From Ruegeria spongiae (GTDB taxonomy: Bacteria; Pseudomonadota; Alphaproteobacteria; Rhodobacterales; Rhodobacteraceae): a stretch of 64,000 nt of DNA. Below, in pieces: positions 29,666 through 40,241 of this stretch. Position 1 is the first letter of the stretch; every line of letters begins with the position of its first letter. The DNA lies in contig NZ_JAMFMB010000007.1 in assembly GCF_023502395.1 (NCBI RefSeq), forward strand, positions 88,412-152,411. Direction: 5' to 3'. A program made the position numbers and the translations under genes. The notes under the pieces are model-generated. The model was not told where the DNA came from. It ran no database searches and worked only from the letters and a program-made list of their open reading frames with translations.

Positions 29666-29692
29666 TTGACGAACCCGGCCCCGGTGTATCAC
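29666..29692 (+). promoter_or_regulatory. Possible argD promoter
   Basis: The gap 29431-29741 (311 bases) contains no convincing gene. TTGACG (29666-29671) and TATCAC (29687-29692) are 15 bases apart, a little short for sigma-70, about 50 bases before the argD start. Nothing else stands out in the gap. Confidence 0.35.
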
Positions 29693-29741
29693 TCATGTGT
29701 TTCACGCGCCTGGGCCTACCTTAGATGAAAAGGATGATCCG

Positions 29742-30929
29742 ATGATCCCGTCCGTTCTGCCGACCTATAACCGTGCTCCGCTTGAGTTTGTGAAGGGCGA
29801 AGGCGCCTGGCTGATCGAAGCGGATGGCCGACGTTTCCTTGATCTGGGGGCGGGGATCGCCGTGAACGCACTGGGCCACGCCCATCCGGCGCTGGTCATG
29901 GCGCTGACCGGGCAGGCGCAGAACCTGTGGCATGTCTCGAACCTCTACCAGATCCCGCAGCAACAGGCCCTGGCCGACAAACTGGTGGACGCCACCTTTG
30001 CCGATACCGTCTTTTTCACCAATTCCGGCACCGAGGCCTGCGAATTGGCGGTCAAGATGGCGCGCAAGCATTTCCACGACAAGGGCCAGCCCGAGAAGGT
30101 CGAGATCATCACCTTCGACGGCTCGTTCCACGGCCGTTCTTCGGCGGGTATCGCGGCGGCGGGGTCAGAGAAAATGACCAGGGGCTTCGGCCCCCTGCTG
30201 CCGGGTTTCGTGCATCTGAGTTTCGGAGATCTGGACGGCGTCACCAACGCCATCACCGACACAACCGCCGCGATTTTGATCGAACCGGTTCAGGGCGAAG
30301 GCGGCATCCGCCCGGTGCCTGATGCCGAGATGAAAGCCCTGCGCCAGATTTGTAACGAAAACGGCCTGCTGCTGATCCTCGACGAGGTGCAATGTGGCGT
30401 CGGTCGGACCGGCAAGCTCTTTGCCCATGAATGGGCGGGGATCACCCCGGACATCATGATGGTGGCCAAGGGCATCGGCGGCGGCTTTCCCCTGGGCGCG
30501 GTGCTGGCCACGGAAGAGGCGGCATCGGGTATGACCGCAGGCACCCATGGTTCAACCTATGGTGGCAACCCGCTAGGCTGCGCGGTGGGTTGCGCGGTGA
30601 TTGACCATGTCGCCGACCCCGAATTCCTTGCCGAGGTGAACCGCAAGGCGGGTCTGCTGCGTCAAAAACTCGAAGGGCTGGTCGCCGATCACCCCGAGGT
30701 TTTCGACGAGGTCCGCGGCACCGGCCTGATGCTGGGCATCAAATGCAAGGCGACCAATATTGACGTGGTGAATGCAGGCTATGACAATCAGGTCATCACT
30801 GTCCCCGCCGCCGACAACGTGATCCGGCTGCTGCCACCGCTGACCCTGAGCGAGGACGACATCGCCGAGGCGCTCACCCGTCTCGACAAGGCTGCGCTGC
30901 AGGTCGAAGCCAGCCTCGCATCCGCCTGA
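29742..30929 (+). CDS. argD: Acetylornithine aminotransferase
   Basis: PLP enzyme (395 residues) converting N-acetylglutamate semialdehyde to N-acetylornithine in arginine synthesis; such enzymes often also serve in lysine synthesis as succinyldiaminopimelate aminotransferase. Class III motifs are clear: FLDLGAGIAVNALGHAHP, NSGTEACELAVKMARK, FDGSFHGRSSAGIAA, and the PLP lysine in MMVAKGIGGGFPLGA. Start 29742 has AAAAGGA upstream. It is followed by argF after 78 bases, giving an argDF operon as in other Rhodobacterales. Confidence 0.95.
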   Translation: MIPSVLPTYNRAPLEFVKGEGAWLIEADGRRFLDLGAGIAVNALGHAHPALVMALTGQAQNLWHVSNLYQIPQQQALADKLVDATFADTVFFTNSGTEACELAVKMARKHFHDKGQPEKVEIITFDGSFHGRSSAGIAAAGSEKMTRGFGPLLPGFVHLSFGDLDGVTNAITDTTAAILIEPVQGEGGIRPVPDAEMKALRQICNENGLLLILDEVQCGVGRTGKLFAHEWAGITPDIMMVAKGIGGGFPLGAVLATEEAASGMTAGTHGSTYGGNPLGCAVGCAVIDHVADPEFLAEVNRKAGLLRQKLEGLVADHPEVFDEVRGTGLMLGIKCKATNIDVVNAGYDNQVITVPAADNVIRLLPPLTLSEDDIAEALTRLDKAALQVEASLASA

Positions 30930-30942
30930 CCCTTCTTCTGTT

Positions 30943-30978
30943 CCAAAATACCTCGGGGGTGTGGGGGCTGGCCCCCAC
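30943..30978. repeat. Intergenic hairpin element between argD and argF, repeat-like
   Basis: CCAAAATACCTCGGGGG followed by GTGGGGGCTGGCCCCCAC, a seven-to-eight-base-pair GC hairpin (30961-30978). I recall this CCAAAATACCTCGGGGG lead as frequent between Rhodobacteraceae genes, but only one copy occurs here, so the repeat label rests on general knowledge. It may stabilise or attenuate the argDF message. Confidence 0.45.
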
Positions 30979-31007
30979 CTGCCGTCACCAGCCAAAAGCG
31001 AAACGCA

Positions 31008-31934
31008 ATGAACCACTTTCTTGACATCCACAAAACCGACTCCGCGGCCCTGCGGGCCATGATCGATCAGGCCGGGGCGATGAAAACGGCCCGCATGGGT
31101 CAGCCCAAGGCCGCGCTGGATGCAGACCAGCCGCTCAAGGACCAGATGGTCGCGCTGATCTTCGAAAAGCCCTCGACCCGCACGCGCGTGTCCTTCGACG
31201 TCGGCGTGCGCCAGATGGGCGGCCAGACCATGGTGCTGTCGGGCAAGGACATGCAACTGGGTCATGGCGAGACCATCGCCGACACTGCCCGCGTGCTCAG
31301 CCGTTATGTGGACATGATCATGATCCGCACCTTTGATGAAACCATTCTGACAGAGATGGCTGAATATGCCGATGTGCCGGTGATCAACGGGCTGACCGAC
31401 CGCACCCATCCCTGCCAGATCATGGCCGACGTTCTGACCTTCGAGGAACATCGTGGGCCGATCGCGGGCAAAAAGGTGGTCTGGACCGGCGACGGCAACA
31501 ATGTCTGCGCCTCGTTCCTGCACGCGGCAGGACAGTTCGGTTTCGATTTCACCTTCACCGGCCCGGCCCAGTTTGATCCGGAAGAGGAATTTATTGGCTT
31601 CGCCCGCCAGAAGGGCTCGAAAGTTGTGACCGAGCGCGATGCGTTCAAGGCAGTCGAGGGGGCCGATCTGGTGGTGGCCGACACCTGGGTCTCGATGCAT
31701 GATGCGCAATCGGCCAAGGAACGCCGCCACAACATGCTGCGGCCCTATCAGGTCAATGCCGAGCTGATGTCCCACGCCAAGCCCGACGCGCTGTTCATGC
31801 ATTGCCTGCCCGCGCATCGCGAAGAAGAAGCGACATCCGAGGTGATGGATGGCCCGCATTCGGTGATCTTTGACGAGGCCGAAAACCGGCTGCACGCGCA
31901 AAAGGCGATCATGCGCTGGTGCCTCGGCCTCTGA
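31008..31934 (+). CDS. argF: Ornithine carbamoyltransferase
   Basis: Transfers carbamoyl from carbamoyl phosphate to ornithine, giving citrulline in arginine synthesis. The 308-residue protein has the carbamoyl-phosphate motif STRTR (in [14 protein letters not shown]), the GRTHP-equivalent [13 protein letters not shown], the ornithine-binding SMHDA region, and the HCLPAHR motif near residue 263. Second gene of argDF. The anabolic role is inferred from argD next door and the absence of arcA or arcC. Confidence 0.96.
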   Translation: MNHFLDIHKTDSAALRAMIDQAGAMKTARMGQPKAALDADQPLKDQMVALIFEKPSTRTRVSFDVGVRQMGGQTMVLSGKDMQLGHGETIADTARVLSRYVDMIMIRTFDETILTEMAEYADVPVINGLTDRTHPCQIMADVLTFEEHRGPIAGKKVVWTGDGNNVCASFLHAAGQFGFDFTFTGPAQFDPEEEFIGFARQKGSKVVTERDAFKAVEGADLVVADTWVSMHDAQSAKERRHNMLRPYQVNAELMSHAKPDALFMHCLPAHREEEATSEVMDGPHSVIFDEAENRLHAQKAIMRWCLGL

Positions 31935-32054
31935 CGCGGTCCCGGGGCTGACCCGCCCCCCGACAGTCAGTGGGGGCGGGTCAGTGCGGCGGATTGTTTC
32001 AAGGCCGGGATTCGGCTTGCGCGGGCGCGATTGCCCTTTCATACCGGGCTGCGA

Positions 32055-32405
32055 ATGGGACACCCTGTGCGCATATCTCTTGCCTTTGTGATCTCGGCGC
32101 TTCTGGCGCTGACCGGGCAGGGGCTTGCCATGTCGCGAGGGGTCTCGGCTTCGGTGGGACAGATGGTGATCTGCACCGGAACCGGGCCGGTCATGGTCTA
32201 TGTCGATGAGGACGGCCAGCCCACCCGACCGCCACATTATTGCCCCGACCACGCGCTGTCGTTGCTTGGAGCGCTTGGGTTGACCGAAATGGCACCCGGT
32301 GTGGATTCGGTCCCCGCCTCTGATCGATTGCGTATTTCCAAGGCGTTGGAGGTGCAATCCCGGATGCGGACGACGCTGGCGCGGGCGCCACCTGCCGTGA
32401 TCTGA
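32055..32405 (+). CDS. Exported hypothetical protein (116 aa), upstream of copper chaperone
   Basis: Not firmly assigned. A hydrophobic N-terminal segment (ISLAFVISALLALTGQGLAM) is a probable signal peptide. The mature part holds VICTGTGPVMVYVDEDGQPTRPPHYCPDHALSLL, with two cysteines and a histidine that could bind metal, as in the DUF2946-like proteins found beside copper genes. It lies 45 bases before the PCu(A)C copper chaperone on the same strand, which supports a copper-related role by inference. Start ATG 32055; GTG 32067 is an alternative. Confidence 0.65.
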   Translation: MGHPVRISLAFVISALLALTGQGLAMSRGVSASVGQMVICTGTGPVMVYVDEDGQPTRPPHYCPDHALSLLGALGLTEMAPGVDSVPASDRLRISKALEVQSRMRTTLARAPPAVI

Positions 32406-32449
32406 CACCCCATCCTCAGATATCAGATTTCAAAACAAGGAGAGACGAC

Positions 32450-32932
32450 ATGTCTTTCAAATCTCTGCTCCTGTCCGTTCCTGCAATTGTTGCCATGACC
32501 GGCACCGCGATCGCGGGTGGTATCAGCGTCGAAGATGCTTACGCCCGGTCGTCGGGTAAAAGCGCCAAAGCCGGCGCGGCCTTTATGGTGATCGTGAATG
32601 AGACCGATCAGGATGATCGCTTGATCGGCGTTGCCGCTGACATTTCGTCGCGCGCCGAGTTGCACACCCATCGCGAAAGCGGTGATGGCGTGATGCAGAT
32701 GATCCATGTGGAAGAGGGCTTTGAGATACCGGCGGGTGAGAGCCACGCTTTGCAGCGGGGCGGCGATCACGTGATGTTCATGGGGCTGACCCAGCCGATG
32801 GAACACGGCGATACGGTTCCTGTGACGCTGATTTTCGAGCGGGCGGGAGAGGTGCAGGTTGACATCCCTGTCGATCTGGAACGCAAACCCGAACATGGCG
32901 GCATGAAGCACCAGACCCACAGCGGCGGTTGA
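32450..32932 (+). CDS. PCu(A)C-type periplasmic copper chaperone
   Basis: A 160-residue periplasmic protein with a signal peptide (cleaved near TAIAG) and the PCu(A)C copper-binding pattern: histidine and methionines in ELHTHRESGDGVMQM, then GESHALQRGGDHVMFMGL (H-x-M type). Such proteins deliver Cu(I) to the CuA or CuB centres of cytochrome oxidase. A His/Met tail (HGGMKHQTHSGG) may add copper ligands. Ribosome binding site AAGGAGAG is strong. Probably cotranscribed with the small exported gene upstream. Confidence 0.92.
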   Translation: MSFKSLLLSVPAIVAMTGTAIAGGISVEDAYARSSGKSAKAGAAFMVIVNETDQDDRLIGVAADISSRAELHTHRESGDGVMQMIHVEEGFEIPAGESHALQRGGDHVMFMGLTQPMEHGDTVPVTLIFERAGEVQVDIPVDLERKPEHGGMKHQTHSGG

Positions 32933-32980
32933 ACCGGGGACGCGCGGGCTCGGGCCGCGCTGCGGCCGTCGCCCGCACGT

Positions 32981-33004
32981 CGGTCCGGGGCCTTGCCCGG
33001 ACCG
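32981..33004. terminator. Hairpin between convergent copper chaperone and sirtuin genes
   Basis: CGGTCCGGG and CCCGGACCG form a nine-base-pair stem around GCCTTG. It ends two bases before the sirtuin stop. No T-run, so termination is inferred from position and stability. Confidence 0.5.
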
Positions 33005-33005
33005 G

Positions 33006-33704
33006 TCAGCGCCCTTTGGTCAGTAACCTGTCCACCCAAGCGGGGACTGCCCTGGTCGCGGGACCGGTCAGTACCTGATCGAAGGCCGAGGCTCCGTCCG
33101 AGGGGGCGAGGTTGATTTCTACCGTTGCGGCACCGGCGCGGCGGGCTTCCTGAACGAAGCCTGCCGCCGGATAGACCTGACCCGAGGTGCCGATTGCGGC
33201 AAAGAGATCGGCGCTTTCCAGGTGATCGAATATCTCGTCCATGAAATAGGGCATCTCGCCGAACCAGACCACATCAGGCCGCCCGGCGGTGGCCTGGCAG
33301 ACCGGGCAGGGCTGTCCGCTTTGCATCTCGGGCTGGGCTTGCCAGCGGTGATCGCATTCAGCGCAGAGCGCGCCCGCCAGCGTGCCGTGCATGTGGATCA
33401 CGCGCTGGGATCCGGCGGCTTCGTGCAGGCTGTCCACGTTCTGCGTGACGATCACCACGTCGCCCGGCCAGTCTCGTTGCAACCGTGCCAGCGCTTCATG
33501 CGCCGCATTTGGTCTGGCTGTGGCCGCCTGCACCCGGCGCGCGTTGTAAAAGGCGTGTACGAGTTCGGGATTGCGCGCGAACCCTTCGGGTGTGGCCACA
33601 TCCTCGATCCGGTGCCGCGCCCAGAGGCCATCTTCGTCGCGAAACGTGCCCAGCCCGCTTTCTGCGGAAATTCCTGCCCCGGTGAGGATCACCATCTTTT
33701 CCAT
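33006..33704 (-). CDS. cobB: NAD-dependent protein deacylase (Sir2 family)
   Basis: Class III sirtuin of 232 residues that removes acyl groups from lysine, using NAD. Motifs: GAGISAESGLGTFR (NAD binding), AFYNARR with the Tyr and Arg that favour succinyl substrates, TQNVDSLHEAAGS, the catalytic histidine in HMHG, zinc cysteines CAEC and CPVC, and GTSGQVYPAA. The start 33704 has GAAAG upstream. Divergent from the tyrosine phosphatase gene with 45 bases between. Confidence 0.93.
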   Translation of the reverse strand: MEKMVILTGAGISAESGLGTFRDEDGLWARHRIEDVATPEGFARNPELVHAFYNARRVQAATARPNAAHEALARLQRDWPGDVVIVTQNVDSLHEAAGSQRVIHMHGTLAGALCAECDHRWQAQPEMQSGQPCPVCQATAGRPDVVWFGEMPYFMDEIFDHLESADLFAAIGTSGQVYPAAGFVQEARRAGAATVEINLAPSDGASAFDQVLTGPATRAVPAWVDRLLTKGR

Positions 33705-33749
33705 GTCGGTCTTTCTGGTCTATTTCTGTCCGGCAAAGGAGCCGTGCCC

Positions 33750-34196
33750 ATGACCCATCGTATCCTGTTTGTCTGTCTTGGAAACATCTGCCGTTCGCCC
33801 GCCGCCGAAGCCGTGTTTCGAGCGTTGATGCCCGAGGCCCATACCGATAGTGCCGGAACATCGGATTGGCACGTGGGCAAGCCACCCTATGCGCCGATGC
33901 AGGCGGCGGCCAGGGCGCGCGGGATCGACATGTCGGATTTGCGGGGACGCCAGTTCTCGGGCGCGGATTTCAAACGGTTCGACCTGATCATTGCCATGGA
34001 TGCAAACAACCTGGCCGATATCGAGGCGCAGCGCCCTGTGGGACACGCGACGCCGGTGCACTTGCTGACCGATTTTGCCCCCGAAACCGGTATGGATCAC
34101 GTACCCGATCCCTACTACACGCGCGATTTCGATCAGGCGCTTGATCTGATTGAGCGGGGCGCGCGGGGTCTGCAACACTCCCTGCGAGGGGGATAA
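33750..34196 (+). CDS. Low-molecular-weight protein tyrosine phosphatase
   Basis: A 148-residue phosphatase with the P-loop CLGNICRS at residues 9-16 and the general-acid aspartate in DPYY near residue 121. Bacterial members often act with tyrosine kinases in exopolysaccharide control, but no kinase is in the window. A good AAAGGAG ribosome binding site lies 11 bases upstream of the ATG. It meets the convergent methyltransferase gene with no gap (stop codons adjacent). Confidence 0.92.
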   Translation: MTHRILFVCLGNICRSPAAEAVFRALMPEAHTDSAGTSDWHVGKPPYAPMQAAARARGIDMSDLRGRQFSGADFKRFDLIIAMDANNLADIEAQRPVGHATPVHLLTDFAPETGMDHVPDPYYTRDFDQALDLIERGARGLQHSLRGG

Positions 34197-34817
34197 TCAA
34201 CCCCGCTTTTGCGCCAGCAGCACGGTCATTCCATAGCACTCGGGGTCCTGCCGGGTGAAGGCCACGATCTGCAGACCTTGCTCTGCGAGAATGTCGGCAT
34301 ATTCCCGTGGCGACAGGCTTGCGTGATACACCGGGTCATTCCCGACTTTACCGGCAACCTCGCCCGCTTCGGGCCCCACCGTCAGCAACAGCGCACCGTC
34401 TGTGCGCAGGTGACGGGCCAGGCGCGGAAGCACGTCCCGTTGTTCAGCCTGCGTCAGGTGGAAAAAGCTGTTCCAGCCGATGATCCCGTCAAACTGCCCG
34501 GCCAGATTCAGCGTCCGCATGTCACCTAGCAGCCAGTCCCCTTCAGGGTGCCGTTGCCGGGCGATGCGGATCATGGCATTCGAGGCATCGATCCCGACGA
34601 CACGGTGCCCCAGCCCCAGGAAATAGGTCGCGATGGGCTCGCCGGATCCGCAGCCAAGATCCAGGATGTCGGCCCGATCGGGCAGCAGCGCGCCGAACCG
34701 GTCGAGCCAGGGCCTTTCCTCCAGTGTCCGGGGGCGCGCGCGCACAAACCTTTCGGCATTGCGTTCATAGACCTGCTGCGTCCGCCGCGCGAGATCCGAG
34801 AGCGCCTTGCCACTCAT
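34197..34817 (-). CDS. Class I SAM-dependent methyltransferase
   Basis: A 206-residue methyltransferase. Motif I is ILDLGCGSGEPIATYFLG, motif II is VVGIDASNAMI, and FDGIIGWNSFFHLTQAEQRDVL corresponds to motif IV and its following helix. Substrate unknown; the FFHL segment is seen in small-molecule methyltransferases. Its ATG overlaps the LysR stop (ATGA at 34814-34817), so the two are translationally coupled and the regulator may control this gene or a shared process. Confidence 0.88.
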   Translation of the reverse strand: MSGKALSDLARRTQQVYERNAERFVRARPRTLEERPWLDRFGALLPDRADILDLGCGSGEPIATYFLGLGHRVVGIDASNAMIRIARQRHPEGDWLLGDMRTLNLAGQFDGIIGWNSFFHLTQAEQRDVLPRLARHLRTDGALLLTVGPEAGEVAGKVGNDPVYHASLSPREYADILAEQGLQIVAFTRQDPECYGMTVLLAQKRG

Positions 34818-35779
34818 CCCGCGATGACCTTGAATTGATCGCCCAGCCACGGCATCTGCGCCACCGCCGGGTCGATCATCTGGCTTTGCACCAGCCGCCG
34901 CATCATCTGCGCCACATCGCGCGGCACGGTATCGGCCCAATCGGCCCCGGCGAAGAGCGAGATGGTTCGGGCAAAAGGCGCGTCCGGCAGGGGGAAGGCC
35001 TCGATCTGATCATGGAACCGGCCCGCCCGCATGAAGCCCAGCGGCGTGGTCACCGCCCAGCCCAGACGCCGCCCGGCCATGGCCATCAGCGCCAGATGCG
35101 AGCCGATCTCGAAACGATGTTCGAAATGCAGGTTCTGGCGGGACAGATAGCCCTCGATCTGATGGCAGATCAGCTGCTCGTCAGTATAGCGCAGCAAGGG
35201 CAGGTCACGCAGCTGGTCGAACACAGACATATCGTCCGAGATCATGCCCCTGGGTGCCACCACCATGAACGGGTCGCGGACCAGCGGGTATTCTGTGACA
35301 CCCTCAAGCGGCTCGCCGGGGCTGGCGGCCACCGCGATATGCAGGTCCTGTGCACGCATCGCCGCGCTGATCTCGCGGCTGGGTGCCGTGATCAGCTTGA
35401 ACCGGCATTGCGTCAGGCTGTTGGCCAGCATGGTGGCCAGGCGTGGGGTCAGGTCGTTGTCGAAATCGTCGATCAACCCGATAGACAGCGTGGTCAGATG
35501 GCTCAGGTCCATCACCGTCAATTCGCTCTGCGCCAGCCGCAGCTCACCCAGCGCTGCCTCGGTGCGCGACAGATAGGACCGCCCCGCCGGGGTCAGCCGC
35601 ATGGGGCGCTTGCCGTGATCCACCAGATCGACGCCCAGCGCTGTTTCCAGATTGCGCAGTTGCTGGCTGACGGCGGGCTGGCTCAGCCCGGTGGCCTCGG
35701 CGGCCTGCGCCACCGATCCGGTCCGCGCCAGCGCCTCGAATACTTCGAGGCCGCGCAATGTCACGCCTTTGGTCAGCAT
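34814..35779 (-). CDS. LysR family transcriptional regulator
   Basis: A 321-residue regulator with a winged HTH at residues 5-65 (LRGLEVFEALARTGSVAQAAEATGLSQPAVSQQLRNLETALG) and a LysR substrate-binding domain from about residue 90. The start MLTKGVTLRG at 35779 has GAAGAG upstream. Coupled by ATGA to a methyltransferase gene. The gap to the next gene (35780-35927) contains the probable promoter. The effector is unknown. Confidence 0.92.
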   Translation of the reverse strand: MLTKGVTLRGLEVFEALARTGSVAQAAEATGLSQPAVSQQLRNLETALGVDLVDHGKRPMRLTPAGRSYLSRTEAALGELRLAQSELTVMDLSHLTTLSIGLIDDFDNDLTPRLATMLANSLTQCRFKLITAPSREISAAMRAQDLHIAVAASPGEPLEGVTEYPLVRDPFMVVAPRGMISDDMSVFDQLRDLPLLRYTDEQLICHQIEGYLSRQNLHFEHRFEIGSHLALMAMAGRRLGWAVTTPLGFMRAGRFHDQIEAFPLPDAPFARTISLFAGADWADTVPRDVAQMMRRLVQSQMIDPAVAQMPWLGDQFKVIAG

Positions 35780-35927
35780 GTTCTCTTCGCCCACAGTTTC
35801 CGGTTTTCTTAACCTTTGGCGCGCACCCGTCAAGAAAATCCGGCGGGTGGGCGCCGAGTGTATAAGTTTTGCGAAATCAGATCGGCAATCAGGGAAAAGG
35901 CCTCGCCCTGTCCACCCTCAGCCCCGG

Positions 35928-36239
35928 TCAGCGGCAGGAATTCTGCGCTCGCGCGCCAAAGGCCTTGTAGCGCCGCCAGAGCCGCTCATCACTGCTGCGG
36001 TCCGACATGCGGATTTCCTGCGCCTCATGCGGGTCCGAGAACCATTTGGCCACTTTGCGCCGCTCCGACGCGCTGAGCGACTGGTTCGCCACCCGCTGGA
36101 TGCAGTTGCACAACCGCGTATTGGCGGCAGGCCGGTCAGAGGCCCGGCACGCCTTGCTGATCGCCCCGGCTTCCGCAGGCAATGGTGCCATCGCGACCAG
36201 ACTGCCCGCACATAGTATGACTGTCAGAAATTTCTTCAT
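35928..36239 (-). CDS. Small exported cysteine-containing protein (103 aa), hypothetical
   Basis: A signal peptide (MKKFLTVILCAGSLVAMAPLPAEA) is followed by ISKACRASDRPAANTRLCNCIQRVANQSLSASERRKVAKWFSDPHEAQEIRMSDR and a final cysteine. The CNCIQ-VA-LS-SDR pattern recurs in Rhodobacteraceae proteins sometimes labelled as arginine transporters, a name I do not support. Four mature cysteines suggest disulfides. The start at 36239 follows GAGGTGCGAG; an ATG four codons upstream is less likely. Confidence 0.75.
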   Translation of the reverse strand: MKKFLTVILCAGSLVAMAPLPAEAGAISKACRASDRPAANTRLCNCIQRVANQSLSASERRKVAKWFSDPHEAQEIRMSDRSSDERLWRRYKAFGARAQNSCR

Positions 36240-36391
36240 CTCGCACCTCAAACTTCACGACGGAGTTTGCCCCCATTCGAATTAACAAAGAGTATGTCGC
36301 AAAGTGATTCGCCGATCAACGCCCTTGTCGCCGCAGGGGTGTCATCTTGGCGACAGGAAGCGGCCCTGTAACGTGCAACGACCCGGGCAGT

Positions 36392-36670
36392 TCACCGCAA
36401 AACAACAAACCCTTGTGTCGTCGGAGCGGATGAAGCTCGAACCTCTACCGCATCGACCCGCGCCGCAGGCGGCCTTTTGTGCAAGAGTGCCACCATCTCG
36501 CTGACTCGCTCTGCAGGCCCGGACAGGCAGGCCATAACCGACCCTTCAACCTCATTGCGGACCCACCCCTCCAGCCCCAGCCGCAGCGCTTCCTGCCGGG
36601 TCCAACCCCGAAACCAGACGCCTTGAACACGCCCGGTGACTGTTGCGGTGACGGTACGGGTGATGGTCAT
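36392..36670 (-). CDS. acyP: Acylphosphatase
   Basis: A 92-residue enzyme that hydrolyses acyl phosphates such as carbamoyl or 1,3-bisphosphoglyceryl groups. Both catalytic elements are present: the arginine in GRVQGVWFRGWTRQEA and the asparagine in GWVRNEVEGSV. Length is typical. The gene stands alone, divergent from lepA by 250 bases. Confidence 0.93.
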   Translation of the reverse strand: MTITRTVTATVTGRVQGVWFRGWTRQEALRLGLEGWVRNEVEGSVMACLSGPAERVSEMVALLHKRPPAARVDAVEVRASSAPTTQGFVVLR

Positions 36671-36806
36671 TGCAATTGTCCCTATCAGGCTCTTGCTAAC
36701 AGTAGCAGCCTATCCCGGCGGGGGGCCACATCGGTGTAACGCGGCTTGATCCCAGATTTCCAACGCGTCGTCCCGAGGGCAGTTTCACAGACCATCCTGA
36801 AAAACC

Positions 36807-36831
36807 CTGATGCGGCCCGAGCGCGCATCAG
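36807..36831. promoter_or_regulatory. Inverted repeat upstream of lepA
   Basis: CTGATGCG and CGCATCAG, a perfect eight-base stem with a nine-base spacer, 90 bases before the lepA start in the otherwise featureless 250-base gap. As RNA it would be a leader hairpin; as DNA an operator. No T-run follows it. Confidence 0.4.
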
Positions 36832-36920
36832 CAATCTTCATCGTATCATCTTATGCGCCCTTGTTCCCAAGGCCCGATCCCGCTTGACCAGCCTCGCGTT
36901 CCCCTCCATATCCCCAACCC

Positions 36921-38712
<1,792 letters not shown>

Positions 38713-38720
<8 letters not shown>

Positions 38721-39309
38721 GCGAAATAATGATCCAAGGGTTGTCGCCAACTTCATTTTGAAGACGCGAAAACACCTCGGCTTGGATACAACCAACTTAG
38801 AGTTGCAGAAGATTCTGTTCTTTTGCCACAGCAACTATTTGCTGGCACGAAGAGAACGTCTCATGTCGGGTCACTTCGAAGCATGGGACTATGGACCGGT
38901 CCATCCAATCGTCTACCGAGCATTCAAGGGCTTCGGGGGTAATCCAATTCAACACGAAGCTGAGGGTCGTGATCCGTTTACAAAACAGCCGGTGTATTTG
39001 GATGGTATTGCCGATTTCCAACAAAGGCAGATCATAACGGCTACCGTTGCAGACCTATCCAAAATGAATGCGTTCCAGCTAGTGGAGCTTTCACACAAGA
39101 AAGGCGGCGCTTGGGCGTCAACCGTTTCCCAAGCAAAGGCTGGTGGCGCGCTTGGAATGCGTATTACCGACGAAATGATCGTCTCTTGTGCTACGAGAAC
39201 AAAACTAGTACCTTACGACTCTAAGGCAAGAAAAACTAATAACTTTTCGGCAGAAGATGAGGTAAGGTACTATGTCGAAGCGCCAATTGCCGGTTACGGA
39301 TCTGGCTAA
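38713..39309 (+). CDS. Panacea-domain (DUF4065, SocA-like) putative antitoxin
   Basis: A 198-residue protein with the Panacea/DUF4065 signature: [34 protein letters not shown] at the start, [26 protein letters not shown], and [12 protein letters not shown] toward the end. Panacea domains neutralise many toxin types in two-gene systems; Caulobacter SocA uses one to deliver SocB to ClpXP. The ATG lies within the last codons of lepA (eight-base overlap), and the gene overlaps its partner by 38 bases, so the pair is cotranslated. AT-rich compared with the flanks, which suggests recent transfer. Confidence 0.82.
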
Positions 39310-40006
39310 CTCTGCGACGCTCCCCGTGGAAGCTCGCTGGAGTATGCTTGAACGGAAGCAAGATTTCGTTCCGCCACATTCTTTAGAACCTACGCGACGC
39401 AACATCGCGATGTTGCTTGGCGTTACCGATCCTTTGTTTCCGGATCATCCGAGACCGTCAAAAGACGAAATCATAGCTACGTTTGAACAGACGTTGCCAA
39501 AGGGTGGTAAGAGGGCTCAACGCGACAGAGAACAAAACCTTCTCAGGGCTCGGGCACTTCTGGATTTTGGCGAGACTTCCGTCGCCCGTGCTGCGATTGA
39601 GCACCACAAATCGTTTGCGGTGGCAGAAAACACCTATATTCGTACTGCCGATCCTTTGGTTTTGGAAGTTGACGGGCGACCTTGCATCCCTTCTACAGAT
39701 TTTAGGAAGTCTGGGGCGCTCACGCGACGCGGTTTGGATTTTGTATTCTCACTGAACTTCCATATGATAGTGGACTATGATCCTGCGTTCTCTGACTTCG
39801 ATTTAGTGCACTTAAATTATTGGCAGGATAAAGAGGGTGCCGTGGGCATCACCCCTGAGTTTCATGCTGGCGAGCCAGTTTTTTCTTATGATGATCTCAA
39901 TACTATGATTAGAGAAACCCTTGATATCTGGGATGCGATTGTTGCTGGTCGCCGAAAGAAGTCAAAAGACGAGGACGACGGTTTCTGGTTCGGGGAAACG
40001 GCTTGA
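39272..40006 (+). CDS. Unrecognised 244-residue protein, putative toxin partner of the Panacea protein
   Basis: I do not recognise the family. The protein has a basic N-terminus, a segment DREQNLLRARALLDFGETSVARAAIEHHKS (residues 85-114), a beta-rich middle with VLEVDGRPCIPSTDFRKSG, and an acidic end KKSKDEDDGFWFGETA. No signal peptide, membrane span, nuclease motif or Fic motif is evident. Its place after a Panacea gene, the 38-base overlap and a good ribosome binding site (AGGTAAGG) point to the toxin side of a pair. In length it is comparable to what I recall for Caulobacter SocB (about 230 residues), but similarity could not be tested. AT-rich codons. Confidence 0.7.
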   Translation: MSKRQLPVTDLANSATLPVEARWSMLERKQDFVPPHSLEPTRRNIAMLLGVTDPLFPDHPRPSKDEIIATFEQTLPKGGKRAQRDREQNLLRARALLDFGETSVARAAIEHHKSFAVAENTYIRTADPLVLEVDGRPCIPSTDFRKSGALTRRGLDFVFSLNFHMIVDYDPAFSDFDLVHLNYWQDKEGAVGITPEFHAGEPVFSYDDLNTMIRETLDIWDAIVAGRRKKSKDEDDGFWFGETA

Positions 40007-40241
40007 TGGCAAACTCGAGATCGGTTTCGGCGGTAGTTTGAGTCGATAGACAATCCACCCGCCCGGCGACACCACCGGGCCGGGTCCACCCGCCCCTAAA
40101 GGTCGGCGCGGCCCTCAGTTCTGCTGGACAGCCGTTAGCGCCCCTATGCACCACCCATCTGCGGTTGTGACCCACATTACAGCCAAGCCTCGTCCCCTTT
40201 GCTACGCTTGACCCTACGTAACCAGTCAGCGAGGTGCCGAG

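Noticed and set aside
29427..29705. 92-codon minus-strand frame between the EamA and argD genes
   Set aside because: No ribosome binding site; overlaps the argD promoter region and the EamA start; composition like non-coding DNA.
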